A DNA stretch of 64,000 nt from Endomychus coccineus. Lineage: Eukaryota > Arthropoda > Insecta > Coleoptera > Endomychidae. The stretch spans positions 191,418,315 to 191,482,314 of the forward strand of contig OY294068.1 in assembly GCA_958510875.1 (NCBI GenBank), read 5' to 3'. Of the stretch, positions 10,792 to 22,028 are shown in pieces. The translations under genes and the position numbers were made by a program. The notes under the pieces are model-generated. The model made no database searches, was not told the DNA's origin, and worked only from the letters and a program-made list of their open reading frames with translations. Position 1 is the first letter of the stretch. Each line of letters begins with the position of its first letter.

Positions 10792-11639
10792 AGAATAACT
10801 CCTGACAGTTTTTATGTGAATCATTCCCTTCATTTTCGAATCAGCCTCAAAGTTACCTTTGATGAAAGATGCCAAGAAAATGTCACTTAATCGTTGACTT
10901 TTGAAGAGAATTTTTACATTCATTATTTTCCACCAAGTTAATATAATGTTTATAAACTGGGCAGTTGATTTGGAATGCTCTATATTTGAAGCAAATTGAA
11001 GTAGAGCCTGTATGAAATTCATTGAATGGTTTAAGGACTACTTAACATTTTGACGTCCAAATTTGTAGGATATAGTGTGCTCTCAAATTCAAAGAATATT
11101 CAAATTAGAAAAATGTATTATGTTCTAGTTCATACATTTTTTGAAGGTCGCATTTTCCGAGTCAAATTTGGGGTGCTGCATAATTTCATTGGATTTTGAA
11201 TTTAGCCAATCATTCCTTATACATTTGAAAATGTGAATCGAATCGAATAAGATGAAATAATGGTCTTGAATTATGAACTGGATGAGGATACAGGATAAGT
11301 TTAGAAACATTGTTCATGGCTTTGCTACTTGCCACTTACGTTTGTACTAAGCGTTCAGACCTTGTATCTGAGGGTATTGGTCTGCCCCCTTACCATTACA
11401 TTTTTAACTCCATCGAATACATTTGGGGTATGCTACAGGGATCACGGTGGTACCGATAGTAGTTCGAAAAGCAATACCAGAAATATGGGCAAAGGCTATA
11501 TTCGACGTACAGGATAAAGAGAATAACTTGGTGTTATTGTTAATGTGCACAAATTTAAAGTACCTATAGTGAGGCAATGAAGTATTAGCCATTATTTTAA
11601 TGTGGTTGTACGATAACCTCAGGTTACAACATCGAATTA

Positions 11640-11840
11640 AATACTATCGACAGAAATTTTAATACAATTTTGTTTCTAACCTGACCTAACTTTGTTGATA
11701 TAGAATGCTAACATTGTAATAGCACTAATCCTAACGCTCTGATAATAATAATGATTGTTTATTGTACCCCTCTATTTCTTACCTAACCTAACCTAATCCA
11801 ACATAACACATAACCTACTAACCTAACTTTGTTGATACAG
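11640..11840. repeat. Direct repeat with period 137 bp
   Basis: CCTAACTTTGTTGATA at 11685-11700 recurs at 11822-11837, with further similarity after each copy (GAATGC, then TAACACTCT or CTAACGCTCT). Between them is CCTAACCTAACCTAA, three units of the arthropod telomere-type pentamer, too short to be more than chance or a relic. Confidence 0.55.
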
Positions 11841-11894
11841 AATGCAAATATCGTAATCGTGCTAATATTAACACTCTCATTTATATATATTCAC

Positions 11895-12130
11895 TTATGC
11901 TTTATATTTTCTCGTCTTTACGTACGTTTCGGTCTCACGACCATGATCAGAAGACTTATTATGTCTAAAACTGGATTATACTTAAAACTAATTGTATTAC
12001 ACAAAGCGTCCTTATCGCACCAATTTCAATTAAAATGCCCTTGTCGCCGAAACGAACAGAAACACGAATAAACGAAATTGTAACTTCGATTATTCGTGTT
12101 TCTGTTCATTTCGGAGACGTGGGTACTAAT
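11895..12130 (-). repeat. PLE terminal repeat, inverted, with palindromic junction
   Basis: On the - strand this is the PLTR seen at 15720-15895. At about 12068-12080 it switches to + orientation (TTATTCGTGTTTCTGTTC at 12093 onward), so two PLTR ends meet head to head. It lies about 0.75 kb upstream of mab-21 copy B. Confidence 0.75.
11914..11955 (-). ncRNA. Hammerhead ribozyme with core G8-to-C change
   Basis: On the - strand: GUCUU, CUGAUCA, U, GGUC-GUGA-GACC, GAAA, CGUACGUA, AAGAC. It is identical to the intact 42-nt copy at 6151-6192 except that the core CUGAUGA is CUGAUCA, changing the catalytic G8 to C. In studied hammerheads that substitution abolishes cleavage, so this copy should be inactive although all stems are intact. 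Confidence 0.8.
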
Positions 12131-12474
12131 CAGGTATTAGTACAAATTTTGTTTGTAATACAGTTTATTGAATCAAATGATTAGTTGTATTCGAAAACGT
12201 TGTGAATTTGGTCAACCTGACAACATTGTATCACCGGAGCTATAACGAAAATTCCAAAAATTCAACGTATTCTCGTATTCATTATGACAGCTGTGAATCC
12301 TTATCAAAATTCAAGCATTAATTGATGTACATCAACTTGTATTAGTTAAAAAAGATGTATTAATAGAGAAATGTTTTTCTTCGTGATTAACCTGAATTAT
12401 CAATAGATTCAGAACTTTTCGTAACAAAAAATGGTCGAAATCGATAGATTTGGAGACATAAATTATTGAAATAG

Positions 12475-12881
12475 ATGCATATGGGGAGAAACATGTTACG
12501 AGCCTGTATAATCAATTATCAGATAAACATCGTCGTACTGTCTCCGATATGCAAGGCTGGGATCTTTGAACTTGGTGGTAATATCACGAGTCTCGTCAAC
12601 GAGGATTGGTCGGCAACAAAGGCGGCAGTAAAGCGCAAAGCCCACCTCCTGGAGGAGGGGTGTTCTCACCTGACTATCGGCGCGCCTTACATCGCAGTGT
12701 CGTTCCGCGAGCGCAACGTGATCCATCATCGTTTTCATCATACGCTTAATCTGATAACGTGTCGCCGTTACTCTTCAAATCGACGAGCAATTACCATCCC
12801 CCACCCACCCCCCAGAAGAAGACATCACCAGCCGTGGCTCCAGACAATCTACGCGGCCCCAGTAGCCGCCGAACCGTCGAT
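12475..12881 (+). promoter_or_regulatory. GC-rich leader of mab-21 copy B with overlapping upstream ORF
   Basis: From about 12540 the composition becomes GC-rich, unlike the surrounding DNA, up to the mab-21 start. A 153-codon ATG-initiated frame (12475-12936) runs through this leader and past the mab-21 ATG at 12882 in another frame. In the mab-21 frame there is a stop at 12747-12749 and no ATG until 12882, which fixes the start if the leader is unspliced. The upstream frame has no family I recognise; it may be chance, or a regulatory uORF. Confidence 0.5.
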
Positions 12882-13979
12882 ATGTTGGTCCCGCCGGATA
12901 TGTTGGCGGCGCAGTCCAATATGGTCTACCAGCTGAACAAATACTACACAGAAAAAGTGCAAGCGAGGAAATTGCAAGTGAACAAAACCATTCAGGAAGT
13001 ATGTCGCGTGGTCCAGGACGTGCTCAAGGAGGTGGAAGTGCAAGAGCCACGGTTCATTTCCTCTCTTACCGATTACAACGGACGTTTCGACGGATTGGAA
13101 GTGATATCCCCCGTGGAATTCGAGGTGGTGATTTATTTGAATCAAATGGGAGTACTTAATTTCGTCGACGATGGAACTTTACCAGGATGCGCCGTGTTGA
13201 AGCTGAGCGACGGACGCAAACGCTCCATGTCTCTTTGGGTGGAATTCATCACAGCTTCTGGATACCTGTCGGCGAGGAAAATGAGATCTCGTTTCCAAAC
13301 TTTGGTGGCTCAAGCGTGTGATAAGTGCTCGTATAGGGACTCGGTGAAAATGATAGCCGATACGACGGAAGTTAAACTGAGAATTCGCGAACGCTTCATA
13401 GTGCAAATAACACCAGCGTTTAGATGTGCAGGATTGTGGCCTAGATCGGCGGCCCATTGGCCGTTACCGCAAATTCCTTGGCCCCATCCGAACCACGTGG
13501 TTGAAGTTAAAACCGAAGGTTTTGACCTGTTGTCCAAAGAATGCATTTCTCTGCAAGGCAAGCAATCTGCCATGGAGGGTGACGCCTGGTTGTTGTCGTT
13601 TTTCGAGGCGGAAAATCGGTTATTACAAGGCGGATGCAGGAGACGGTGTTTGAGTATATTGAAGACGCTGCGTGATCGTCACTTGGATCTACCTGGTAAC
13701 CCGGTCACTAGCTATCATATGAAAACTTTACTGCTGTACGAATGCGAAAAACATCCAAGAGAAGCAGAATGGGACGAAGCTTGTATCGCAGATAGAATAA
13801 ACGGTATTTTTCTCCAATTGATTTCTTGTTTACAATGCCGACGTTGCCCTCACTATTTTCTACCGAACGTGGATTTATTTAAAGGTAAATCACCTAGTGC
13901 TTTAGAAAACGCAGCTAAACAAGTGTGGAGACTGACTAGAGAAATGTTAACGAATTCTAGGTGTTTTGAAAAGTTGTAG
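12882..13979 (+). CDS. Mab-21-like protein, copy B
   Basis: Intronless frame of 365 codons, the same length as the core of copy A and starting with the same MLVPPDMLAAQ. The frame is open back to 12750, but it contains no ATG between the stop at 12747 and 12882, so 12882 is the natural start. Mab-21 domain hallmarks are present: EFEVVIYL with the acidic pair at residues 79 and 81, SDGRKRSMSLWVEF, PRSAAHWPLPQIPWP, LQCRRCPHYFLP and the terminal CFEKL. About 44 residues differ from copy A, clustered in residues 13-45 and 64-72. Synonymous codon use differs widely, so the duplication is old. The coding region is GC-richer than copy A. Probable role: a developmental regulator of the MAB21 family, molecular activity unknown. 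Confidence 0.95.
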   Translation: MLVPPDMLAAQSNMVYQLNKYYTEKVQARKLQVNKTIQEVCRVVQDVLKEVEVQEPRFISSLTDYNGRFDGLEVISPVEFEVVIYLNQMGVLNFVDDGTLPGCAVLKLSDGRKRSMSLWVEFITASGYLSARKMRSRFQTLVAQACDKCSYRDSVKMIADTTEVKLRIRERFIVQITPAFRCAGLWPRSAAHWPLPQIPWPHPNHVVEVKTEGFDLLSKECISLQGKQSAMEGDAWLLSFFEAENRLLQGGCRRRCLSILKTLRDRHLDLPGNPVTSYHMKTLLLYECEKHPREAEWDEACIADRINGIFLQLISCLQCRRCPHYFLPNVDLFKGKSPSALENAAKQVWRLTREMLTNSRCFEKL

Positions 13980-14696
13980 TGAGTATCTAAACGAGTGCAA
14001 ACTCATTGCCGACGGCGGCGAAGCGTTGCTGACAACGAATGACCATAAAGAATAGAATAATATAAATATCAACCAGACTGTGATTTATTACTAAGAATAG
14101 ACTGCGATCTTAAATTACTAATTTAGGTATAGTATATTTTGTATATTCATTTATGACTTTTATAAATTTAATTTATACCCTTCAATTAAATACTATTACT
14201 GCCTAAAAATTAATTTTATTACTTTTTCCTATTGCATAATTCAATAATCAATACGATTTAATTGCTTTTGTACGGTCTTGAATTATATAGAACAAGAGCA
14301 TCACAGTAGCAAGACATAATTTACAATAGACTTAATAGGACCAATGATGGTGGGAAAATATTGTTTGATTTATTTATTAGGCCTGATTCATCTAACATTA
14401 GAATATTTAGTGGAAATAGGACAACTTGAGTAATCGTTCTTACCCTTACAACAACTTCCAACATGAAAAAAATTCGTTAAATTATTATATCACTGAAAAT
14501 TTGTTTCATAAAATTAATACATCTCGACAGCATTTTTCAAACTTTCAATTTTGTAGTTCAATTCATTAAATTTTAAAAATTATTATATAGATAGCTTTAT
14601 TCTTGTTTTTGAAAGGAAGTATAGCTATGGTATATACGTAACAACTCCCCGATACGTCGACAATTTCTAATTTATTATAAATGAATTTCCTAAATA
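13980..14696. other. 3' flank of mab-21 copy B, no gene seen
   Basis: AT-rich sequence holding the presumed 3' UTR of copy B. No ORF or repeat was recognised until the PLE at about 14697. Confidence 0.4.
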
Positions 14697-15430
14697 TGAA
14701 CATTAGGCATACATGGTGCAAATGGAAAAATAAAAACTTCGTGGTTTACTAAAGAAGTTTGGTCTCAACGTTACCTTCACTTCAATTCCGTTGCACCAAC
14801 AAAAGTTATGAAAAAAAGGTTATAAAAAGCCTTACAGATCGCGTGGTTAAATTTTCCAGCTAGAGGACCGTCCCAAAAATTTAAAAATTGTTCGTAATAC
14901 ATTGAAAATGAATTTTTTCAATCACATCATTAAAGAAAGAATAAACAAAATCTATACTGGAACGTCATATATAAATAACATAGAGGGTAATACAGATAAT
15001 TTTATAACATTACCATACATTCCGGAGACCTCAGAGAAAATTATGAAATGTTTTAAAAAGTATGATATGAATATTTCTCAAATCTAAAACCTTTAATACC
15101 TAAAGATAAACAAAGCCATACAGTATACAAATTGAATTGTTTAGATTGCAATGGGACTTATACTGGAATCTCTATATTAACAGTATTTACAGAAAACAAT
15201 GTATGGTCATGCGTATAGCACAAGAAACAAGAACTTAGAAAATTCCACCGCCCTTGCTATGCACTGCTTTGCTTATAACCATCAATTCGATTTCAAAAAT
15301 GTTAATATTTTAAGTAAGGAAACCAATTATTATAAAAGATATATTTTGGAGATGATTCACATGAAACGTGACTCAAATCTGTAAATCATAGGACAGATAA
15401 TCAGACATGTAGTCAGATTTATACTAATTT
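14697..15430 (+). pseudogene. Penelope-like element, connector and GIY-YIG (copy 2)
   Basis: Colinear with 4640-5420. It includes KERINKIYTGTSYIN and LPYIPETSEKIMKC in the frame at 14902-15087, the GIY-YIG core YKLNCLDCNGTYTGIS at about 15120-15180 in a shifted frame, and GHAYSTRNKNLENSTALAMH to ETNYYKRYILEMIHMKRD at 15199-15384. The RT catalytic part seen in copy 1 is truncated away. Several stops and frameshifts show it is inactive. The two copies together give a fair consensus of the element's C-terminal half. Confidence 0.85.
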
Positions 15431-15469
15431 AATTAATCAAAAACTCTTGCAAATTCGTACATGCGTCTT

Positions 15470-15945
15470 TATAACGTTAAAATACTCATATAGAGTATTT
15501 TAGGTAGATTGTTCAAATAATAAGATTTCTTATACAAGGACAACCTTTTTCTATTACCTCATAAATCTTCAACATCTGCTTCGAAAGTAGATACTTGAAC
15601 GTAATGTTTTTGGTTTCAGTCGTTAAATGACTTTGTTGACATGTATTCCTATATTATAAGAATATTACTAAACAGTAGATTCTTGATATATTTCATATAC
15701 TAAAACATTGATGTGTTACAATTGCGATTATTCGTGTTTCTGTTCGTTTCGGCGACTTGGGCATTTTTAATTGAAATTGAGCGATAAGGACGCTTTTTGT
15801 GCTAATACAATTAAATTTAGAAATCCCGTTTTTGACATAATAAGTCTTCTGATGATAGTCGTGAGACCGAAACGTACGTAAAGACGAAAATAATAAACAA
15901 ATGTGTAAGTGTGACCTATTTTCCGGGAATTTATATATATTAAAT
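15470..15945 (+). repeat. PLE terminal repeat, copy 2
   Basis: Matches 5470-5935 in order and spacing, follows the GIY-YIG segment directly and contains the hammerhead at 15844-15885. It ends near GTGTGACCTATTTTCCGGGAA, matching the CCTATTTCCCGAGAA end of copy 1. Confidence 0.8.
15844..15885 (+). ncRNA. Hammerhead ribozyme, near-intact
   Basis: Reads GUCUU (stem I), CUGAUGA (core), U, AGUC-GUGA-GACC (stem II), GAAA, CGUACGU with A at the cleavage position, AAGAC (stem I). The only difference from 6151-6192 is A for G at the outer base of stem II, giving an A-C mismatch and leaving a 3-bp GUC/GAC helix. The core is intact, so weak activity is possible. Confidence 0.8.
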
Positions 15946-17657
15946 GAATTAGTAAATTTGTATAATCAGTTGCTATTATCAAGATTATTGACACAGCAAC
16001 ATCCATTAGAAAGTTGATGATTTCAGACATTTATAACTCTATTTACAGTAGAATTAAATGGACTGCTTCACTCATATTTTAAGAAACAGTAATCGCTAAT
16101 GAATCATATACAAAAGAGCTCAATTTCATACAATCTTCGATCCAATGATCAATATAATTATTATACTAATAATATATTGGTTATGGGAAGTGTAATTGCC
16201 TTGAAACACAAATTTTGGGACACCAACATCATCAACTGCCTATCAGATAGGGATAAAGTCATTTATTTTGTATGAAATTTTTCCGTACAATTTAACAGAT
16301 TTCATATTTATATTATAAATATACTAAGTTTATTCACTTTACGTTCTAAATTTTAGATAAGTAATGTTGAAGCTATTCCAGCATCGCATCTATCTATAAC
16401 TATAATACAAATTTCATTTCGTTATCCGTGTATCGAAGAGCTGTTTCAAATGTAGTATTCAGGGAAATATTCGAACCTCTGGTTGAACACTTTTTAGTAA
16501 AACTCAACCGTTTCAATAGAATTTAGTACTTTCATAGCAGGAGTCAACATGGTAGTATTAAAATGAATACATTACATATGTTGAATACTAGTGATAACGT
16601 TAATGCTATTTTGTAGAAAACTGGAATTGTGGAGCGAAATTTAAAGCAAAAAACCTATCCATAAATGTTTGCAAATGTGTGAATGAATGTGTTAAAACTT
16701 ACAAGATTGAAGAACAACATGTTGAAGTTGTTTTCGTATACATAGAAAATCATTTAAACATGCTTCAACTTCAACTTAATAGCAAGTTACGATTGGGTTA
16801 AGGACCGATATCTAAATACTCCCTAAAGTCTTTCTCTCCACTGCCGAAGAATCAAGACAATTATTCAATCACTCTTTGAATTCTGGACTGATGGGTTGGA
16901 TGATGAGTTTTCTGTACTGAAAACACGAGCATTTTGTTCCTGATAAAAGTATTTATTGACCGACATCTATACATGAAATGTTTCCGTTGGAAGCTTAGTA
17001 TGCAATATTTTGGATCGAATAGTTTTATTTCTCTGGATCAATACTATACCCATTATTTGTGACAATATTTTTTCAAATCTATTTATTATTTGTATTAAAT
17101 CATTTTCCTATTGAAACTGTTTTGCTTTCAAATTTTGCTAAAATATTACAATTTATGAAAGAAATACGACATGCCGAATACGCTTTCATAATTTTGGACA
17201 TTATCTAACCATAAGTTTTGATCTATATCATGTAGGTGCCTACGTTAGATAAGATTAATGTACTCCTGGAGGTGAAGTTTGCCCAATTCTGGTATTCCAA
17301 TCAAATACCATCGACAAGCGTTGAATACTTTGGTTTATATAATCTTAAATAAGTAATATATCAAGATGATAAATCAAAGCGAAATGATACTGCAACATAA
17401 ATTCTTCTTTTAACACCATATAACGAAAGTTGCCAAATAATATTATGCGATACTGATTTGAATTAACATTTGAAGTAACGCGACACACTTTATCATGACA
17501 AGTCGTAAGAAACTCTGAATCAAGAAATAATAATGTTTGCCCTAATGAAAACTCATGTTAGTTAGATCGATTCAGAAAGGCTCAAAACGAACATTTATCC
17601 GCGAAAATCTGGAATTTTTTTTGGGCCTACTACAATACTTCCCTTACACTTATATAC
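15946..17657. other. Intergenic, no gene seen
   Basis: AT-rich with no recognised coding or repeat structure. Short frames here have no family resemblance. Confidence 0.4.
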
Positions 17658-18255
17658 TTATAGTGAGAGAAGTGAACATGATGAGAAATACAGCAGTGTG
17701 ATAGGAAAACAAATATTTTTCGCAGAAAGATTAGATTTAGCTTTGTTCCATGAGCGAATTCGTGTCCACCTGCCATTTGCATCCCCAAATTTATGAGTTA
17801 TGAATTGTTCTTCTTTGATATTACACTGCAGGCTAATACTGCTCCATTGTTTGTGGATTGCTCTTTGGCAAGCCTCTAAATAAACATTACTGAATAAGGA
17901 GACCACATCCAAACTGGCCAAAATATAATTAGGTGGTAATATTGTGTTGTTAAATTTCTCGGGTACCTCAAACGAATCTTTTATGTAATATTCATTATCA
18001 AAATCGTAAGCTTTAGTCAAGATAATTGTTAAGAAAGAAGCAATTGCTGCAGTAGGAGCACCAATTGAAGCAATGATTGGTCTGACTGAAAGAGCTGGTT
18101 TGTGTATTTTGGGTAAAGCATAAAATTTCGGAGAAATGCCATAATAACACGTCAATTTCTTTTTTGTAATGTCATTAATTTGTTTAGTGTCATATAATTT
18201 TTTTATAATAGCATTTCCTTTTCTTTGAATCGAAGTAGTTGGATCTTTAGTTAAT
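17658..18255 (-). pseudogene. Penelope-like reverse transcriptase, N-terminal half
   Basis: Reading from 18255 down, the - strand encodes TTSIQRKGNAIIKKLYD, then YGISPKFYALPKIHKP (the PLE finger motif PKFYGLPKIHKP), SVRPIIASIGAPT, FLTIILTKAYDFDNEYYIKDS and LASLDVVSLFSNV (the SLDVxSLFTNVP motif with the first catalytic Asp). It ends in frameshifted sequence before the YxDD box. This is a different PLE family from the one at 4480 and 14697. The segment stops near the hairpin at 18274-18360. Confidence 0.85.
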
Positions 18256-18273
18256 TCTACATATGATGAATTG

Positions 18274-18360
18274 TTATTAATAATATCATATGACAGGGTT
18301 GGATAATGAAAAGTGATGGAGAAAGATCATTATCTAACCCTGTCATATAATATTATTAAT
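18274..18360. repeat. 34-bp near-perfect hairpin
   Basis: Arm 18274-18309 (containing ATATGACAGGGTTGGATAAT) is nearly the reverse complement of 18327-18360 (ATTATCTAACCCTGTCATAT), with a loop of about 17 bases. It abuts the upstream end of the PLE RT fragment, so it may mark a rearranged insertion junction. Confidence 0.75.
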
Positions 18361-18759
18361 ATAATTAATAATATTATTTGTAAATATTCAATTCCCTTCG
18401 AAGCTTAATCCCGGCGCATGTGTCATTGATTTGATCGAAGTGTTAGCAACCTGATTGGATAGAACAATTATGGGACAGTCAATAAGTTTCTACAAATGCC
18501 TAGGCCTAATTTCTGAGCAATTGTCAGTAGCAAAAACACCAGTTAATGTTTATCTCACAGTTGATGTAATTATGTCATGAAAATTTGATATTATTTAACT
18601 TTGAATAGGTACTATTTGAAATTAATAAGGGATCACCCTTAGGTGTAGTTAAATCTGAATTTATTAAATTGATTTTTGTTCAGAAATTAAGTTATTGATC
18701 AAAGATGTCTCAAAAGGACAATTAAAATTTAATTTTCATTAGCGTTTTTAATATAAAAA

Positions 18760-19640
18760 CAGTATCTACATTGTTCTCTAGGCTTAAAGATAAAACACCA
18801 ATCTTCAACCAGTCGAATATTTATATGTATCTACTCAATACCGTGTGATTGTGGTAAACAGTACAAAGGTCAAACAAAACAAAAATTAAGTAACAGACTT
18901 AAACAACACCAATAATAACTGCCAAGAGAAATATAGAACTAAAGCTGAAAAAACTGAGTTAGCAGAACATTATTTTCTAACTAATCATAATACCTTTAAT
19001 TTTAATGACACGAAAATTCTTGACGAAGGGGCAGGTTATAAGTGGAATAATACATATACAGATTACTGACAACTGACGTTACCAACCTTAGTAATATTTA
19101 TAGTAATTTATTGAATAAGGCAAAGAACCAAACTGTATAGCACGGCTCTGAACATATTAAAAGCATGCTGTTCTATTGACCATAGTAATTATTTACTTCG
19201 GAAGATAAGAATTTTGTTTTTTATTATACTAAAACAAACCAACACCTTAATCGGACTGTGATTACCACTCCGGTAGTGGCGAGAGCTCTACAGAGTTTGA
19301 CTTGATGCTGCAATTCTTAATTTATTGCATCAAGTATTTTCCAACTTTATGTTTTTATGTTTTTATTTGCCATATATGCAATTTCAACATTTTAGCAATG
19401 ATGTTGTATTTGGAAGGTAGGTGACTTCAGATTATTTCAATTATTTCAGTTGTCTCAAACGTTCAAATTGTAAATTTGTGAATATTGTTATTACATTATA
19501 TTATGGGTAATACTCTAATTTAGTGTAAAGTGTCAATTCTTATGTGTATACCATATTTTGAATGAAGAAGACCAAAAACATTCATGGTCGAAACGTCGCT
19601 GAACAGATAACAACGTCTTTGTTTGCTTTCCTATTCCCGA
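18760..19640 (+). pseudogene. Second PLE family, GIY-YIG fragment and 3' tail
   Basis: About 18820-19060 encodes, with frameshifts, CDCGKQYKGQTKQKLSNRLKQH (GIY-YIG-type Y-x-GQT core), then EKTELAEHYF, NHNTFNFNDTKILDEGAGYKW, a typical PLE endonuclease tail. A non-coding tail follows; its 19150-19360 part is repeated inverted at 63190-63420. Near its end, 19561-19598 has TGAAGA, a GACC...GGTC hairpin and GAAACGTC, the PLE hammerhead-like layout with core C3 replaced by A. Confidence 0.75.
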
Positions 19641-20595
19641 TAATTTTTTACTGTCGTACAAAGCAGGGATGATATACCACGTACTAAGACATTTGATATT
19701 CTAGCAACAAGCTTATTAAATGGAGCAATTTTATAAGTAATTCGTGTAACTCAATCCGCAGGAGTATACCTAGTTGTTTGAGTGGGTTTTCCTTACAATA
19801 TGTTGAATTCCAAGTGATGACCATCTCTAATAATGTTACATAGTTCTCTAGAGAATTAGAAATTCAATAAAAATTGGTTACCCTGTTGTGATACGAGTTT
19901 GAATCAATGATATATATAGGACAGTCTTGTGAGTTAGAGCGAGTCAGATCATTGTATTGTTTCACAAGAGAGACAAGTGAAGCTTAAAGTGATTCGTATC
20001 TCACAGTAACTCGCGATAGAAGCACGGTTGTTCATTGATTTGATAATTTTTAATATCTCGTAAGTTATCAGTGATTTCGTGAAACATAATAATAGAATAA
20101 GACTTTCGTACCCTCCTTTATACATAATGCAACACAATTTACTTTGGCGTTGTGATTTGCTGACTCTAAAACGCAATTCTCGAGTTCTAACTCGATAACG
20201 GTAACTTTTTCTTTCACTCGAATAATATTTTTTTCTGGGCGACAACTATAGCTAAGCTCATAATACATCTTTCAGAATGACATACGTTTATCACAAGTAG
20301 TACCTAAGTATAGCTCAGGTATTCAACGATTATCTTTGTTTTCGGGGCTATTTTATGGAGTGGAAAATGTGGATTTGAACTTATAGGGTCAATTCGGGAG
20401 AGGTTAAATCAGAAAATTTTAATTGGCAGTAGTATCTAACTGAAATTTGTTATTCAAATAGTTGACAAAAGTAGCTTAATAAATAATCTTGAGAATGAAA
20501 CAAATAAAAACAAAACATTTTCTTTAAAACGTTAGAATATTGTAAGAAGGTACAACTTACATAACAATATAGGTTATTCAGAATCTTTGTGTTGA
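19641..20595. other. Intergenic, no gene recognised
   Basis: A lysine/arginine-rich 98-codon frame lies on the - strand at 19949-20245, with no family I can name. Nothing else stands out. Confidence 0.3.
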
Positions 20596-20599
20596 CAGT

Positions 20600-20860
20600 T
20601 ATTTTTTTTTACCCAAAACCACAATGATCACACAAGTTCAAGTATTTTGAACAACCTTCGTGGAACCAGTTATCCACATCCTAAGCATTCAACATAATTG
20701 TCAATAGTGTTATCTGATTTTTTGGATTGAAAATCGGATGAATCATTGTCTGATGATGAGTTTTTGGTAAGTTTTTTACAATTGATTGATTTGTTCTTTT
20801 TTGCATTCTTGTCAGATACTTTTAGATGGTTTCAAAATTTTGCTGGTAACTTTTCCTTTC
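20600..20860 (-). pseudogene. Possible pogo/CENP-B-like transposase C-terminal tail
   Basis: The - strand encodes a Lys/Ser-rich stretch (KVSDKNAKKNKS, SSSDNDSSDFQSKKS) followed by YVECLGC and, one frame over, NWFHEGCSKYLNLCDHCGFG and a stop. The Cys/His arrangement resembles the small zinc-binding tail of pogo/jerky-type DDE transposases of insects. One frameshift separates the two halves. The DDE catalytic domain was not found, so the assignment is tentative. Confidence 0.4.
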
Positions 20861-22028
20861 CTTAATTCTACACTTCTTCGTGGGCAATATTTTCACTGGA
20901 TGTTAAAATCGCAACATGCCGAGCAAAAGTATTAACATAACCTCGGAACAAAAACGTAACAACTACGAATAAATAGTAAAGCCAACAATTTATTTCATGC
21001 AAGTAACGGAATATGAGATAGTCGCAGATGAAAATTTCAACATGGGTCACTAGTAATTTACTAATGCAAACCGAGTTTTTTGGATTGATATACTCATCAC
21101 TGTATCGGTCACTACGGATTGGCAAGTAATTGTGAAAAGTGACGAAGAATGAGTCGTCTCATTCGGACTTACTAATGTGGTTTTACCCCTTTCCAATTCA
21201 GAACATCACTTCTAATAAAGGACTTTCTGTTATAATTCTATGTAAACAAATAAGATTCAACTATGTTTATATTTGATTCGTCTTGCAAAGTTAACAACAA
21301 ATTCAAGGAAACACCTTTGATTTTTTTGAGGGAAAAGTTCCAAGATGAATATTTTGGCCACATAATAATCCATCTTCAAGGTTCCCCATTATCCACAGTT
21401 GGAACTGTTATGTCAGATCACCTTTTCAGTTTAATATTGGTCCTGAAACGAATTTTTTGATAGTTGTGAAACAGCCTGTACAACAATATGTGAATGTAAG
21501 TACTCGTGGAATTTATATAGAGATAAGCGTGGCGTTGGGGGCATCATAATTCACTCGGTATGAACATCCACAATGTTTAATTTATACGAGCGGCTCAACA
21601 AAGAGCTCGCGGGAGGGAATAATTTAATGATGTTCTCTTGAACAAACAAGCCGGTCGTGTAAAACACGACTTTGAAAATCAATCAGCAATAACTCGATTG
21701 CCGGCACCAACAGACCATTCGAAACAGACTAGGTGCCGTTCGGTTCCCAACACGCTAAGACAGTCGATGATAATTAATATACGTTATAAATATGTCCAAA
21801 CTACCTCATTAACTATAAGTACTCATGCATAAGTACAAACGATAATCGGGTGCATACAGGAAGATTCCATTGAACATGTTATCCAATTAATAAATGAATA
21901 GGATCATAGTTTAATATCCGTTTCTCACCTATGACGTCTAATGAAACATCATTCCTTCATGTTGCTTACTAGACTTTCCTTCTTGTCCTGCAAATTAAAG
22001 GATCGGTGAAGTTTCTATGAGTAATCCT

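Noticed and set aside
11775..11800. CCTAA repeats suggesting telomere sequence
   Set aside because: Only three exact units in a row inside a larger direct repeat; far too short for an interstitial telomere claim.
12759..12881. Longer start for mab-21 copy B (41 extra codons)
   Set aside because: The frame there begins at GTG, with no ATG before 12882, and a stop lies at 12747-12749; the N-terminal extension also has no counterpart in copy A.
4480..15945. Segmental duplication of mab-21 together with its downstream PLE
   Set aside because: Both genes are followed by a same-strand PLE, but the gene copies are far more diverged than the PLE copies and the intervening sequence does not match, so the insertions look independent.
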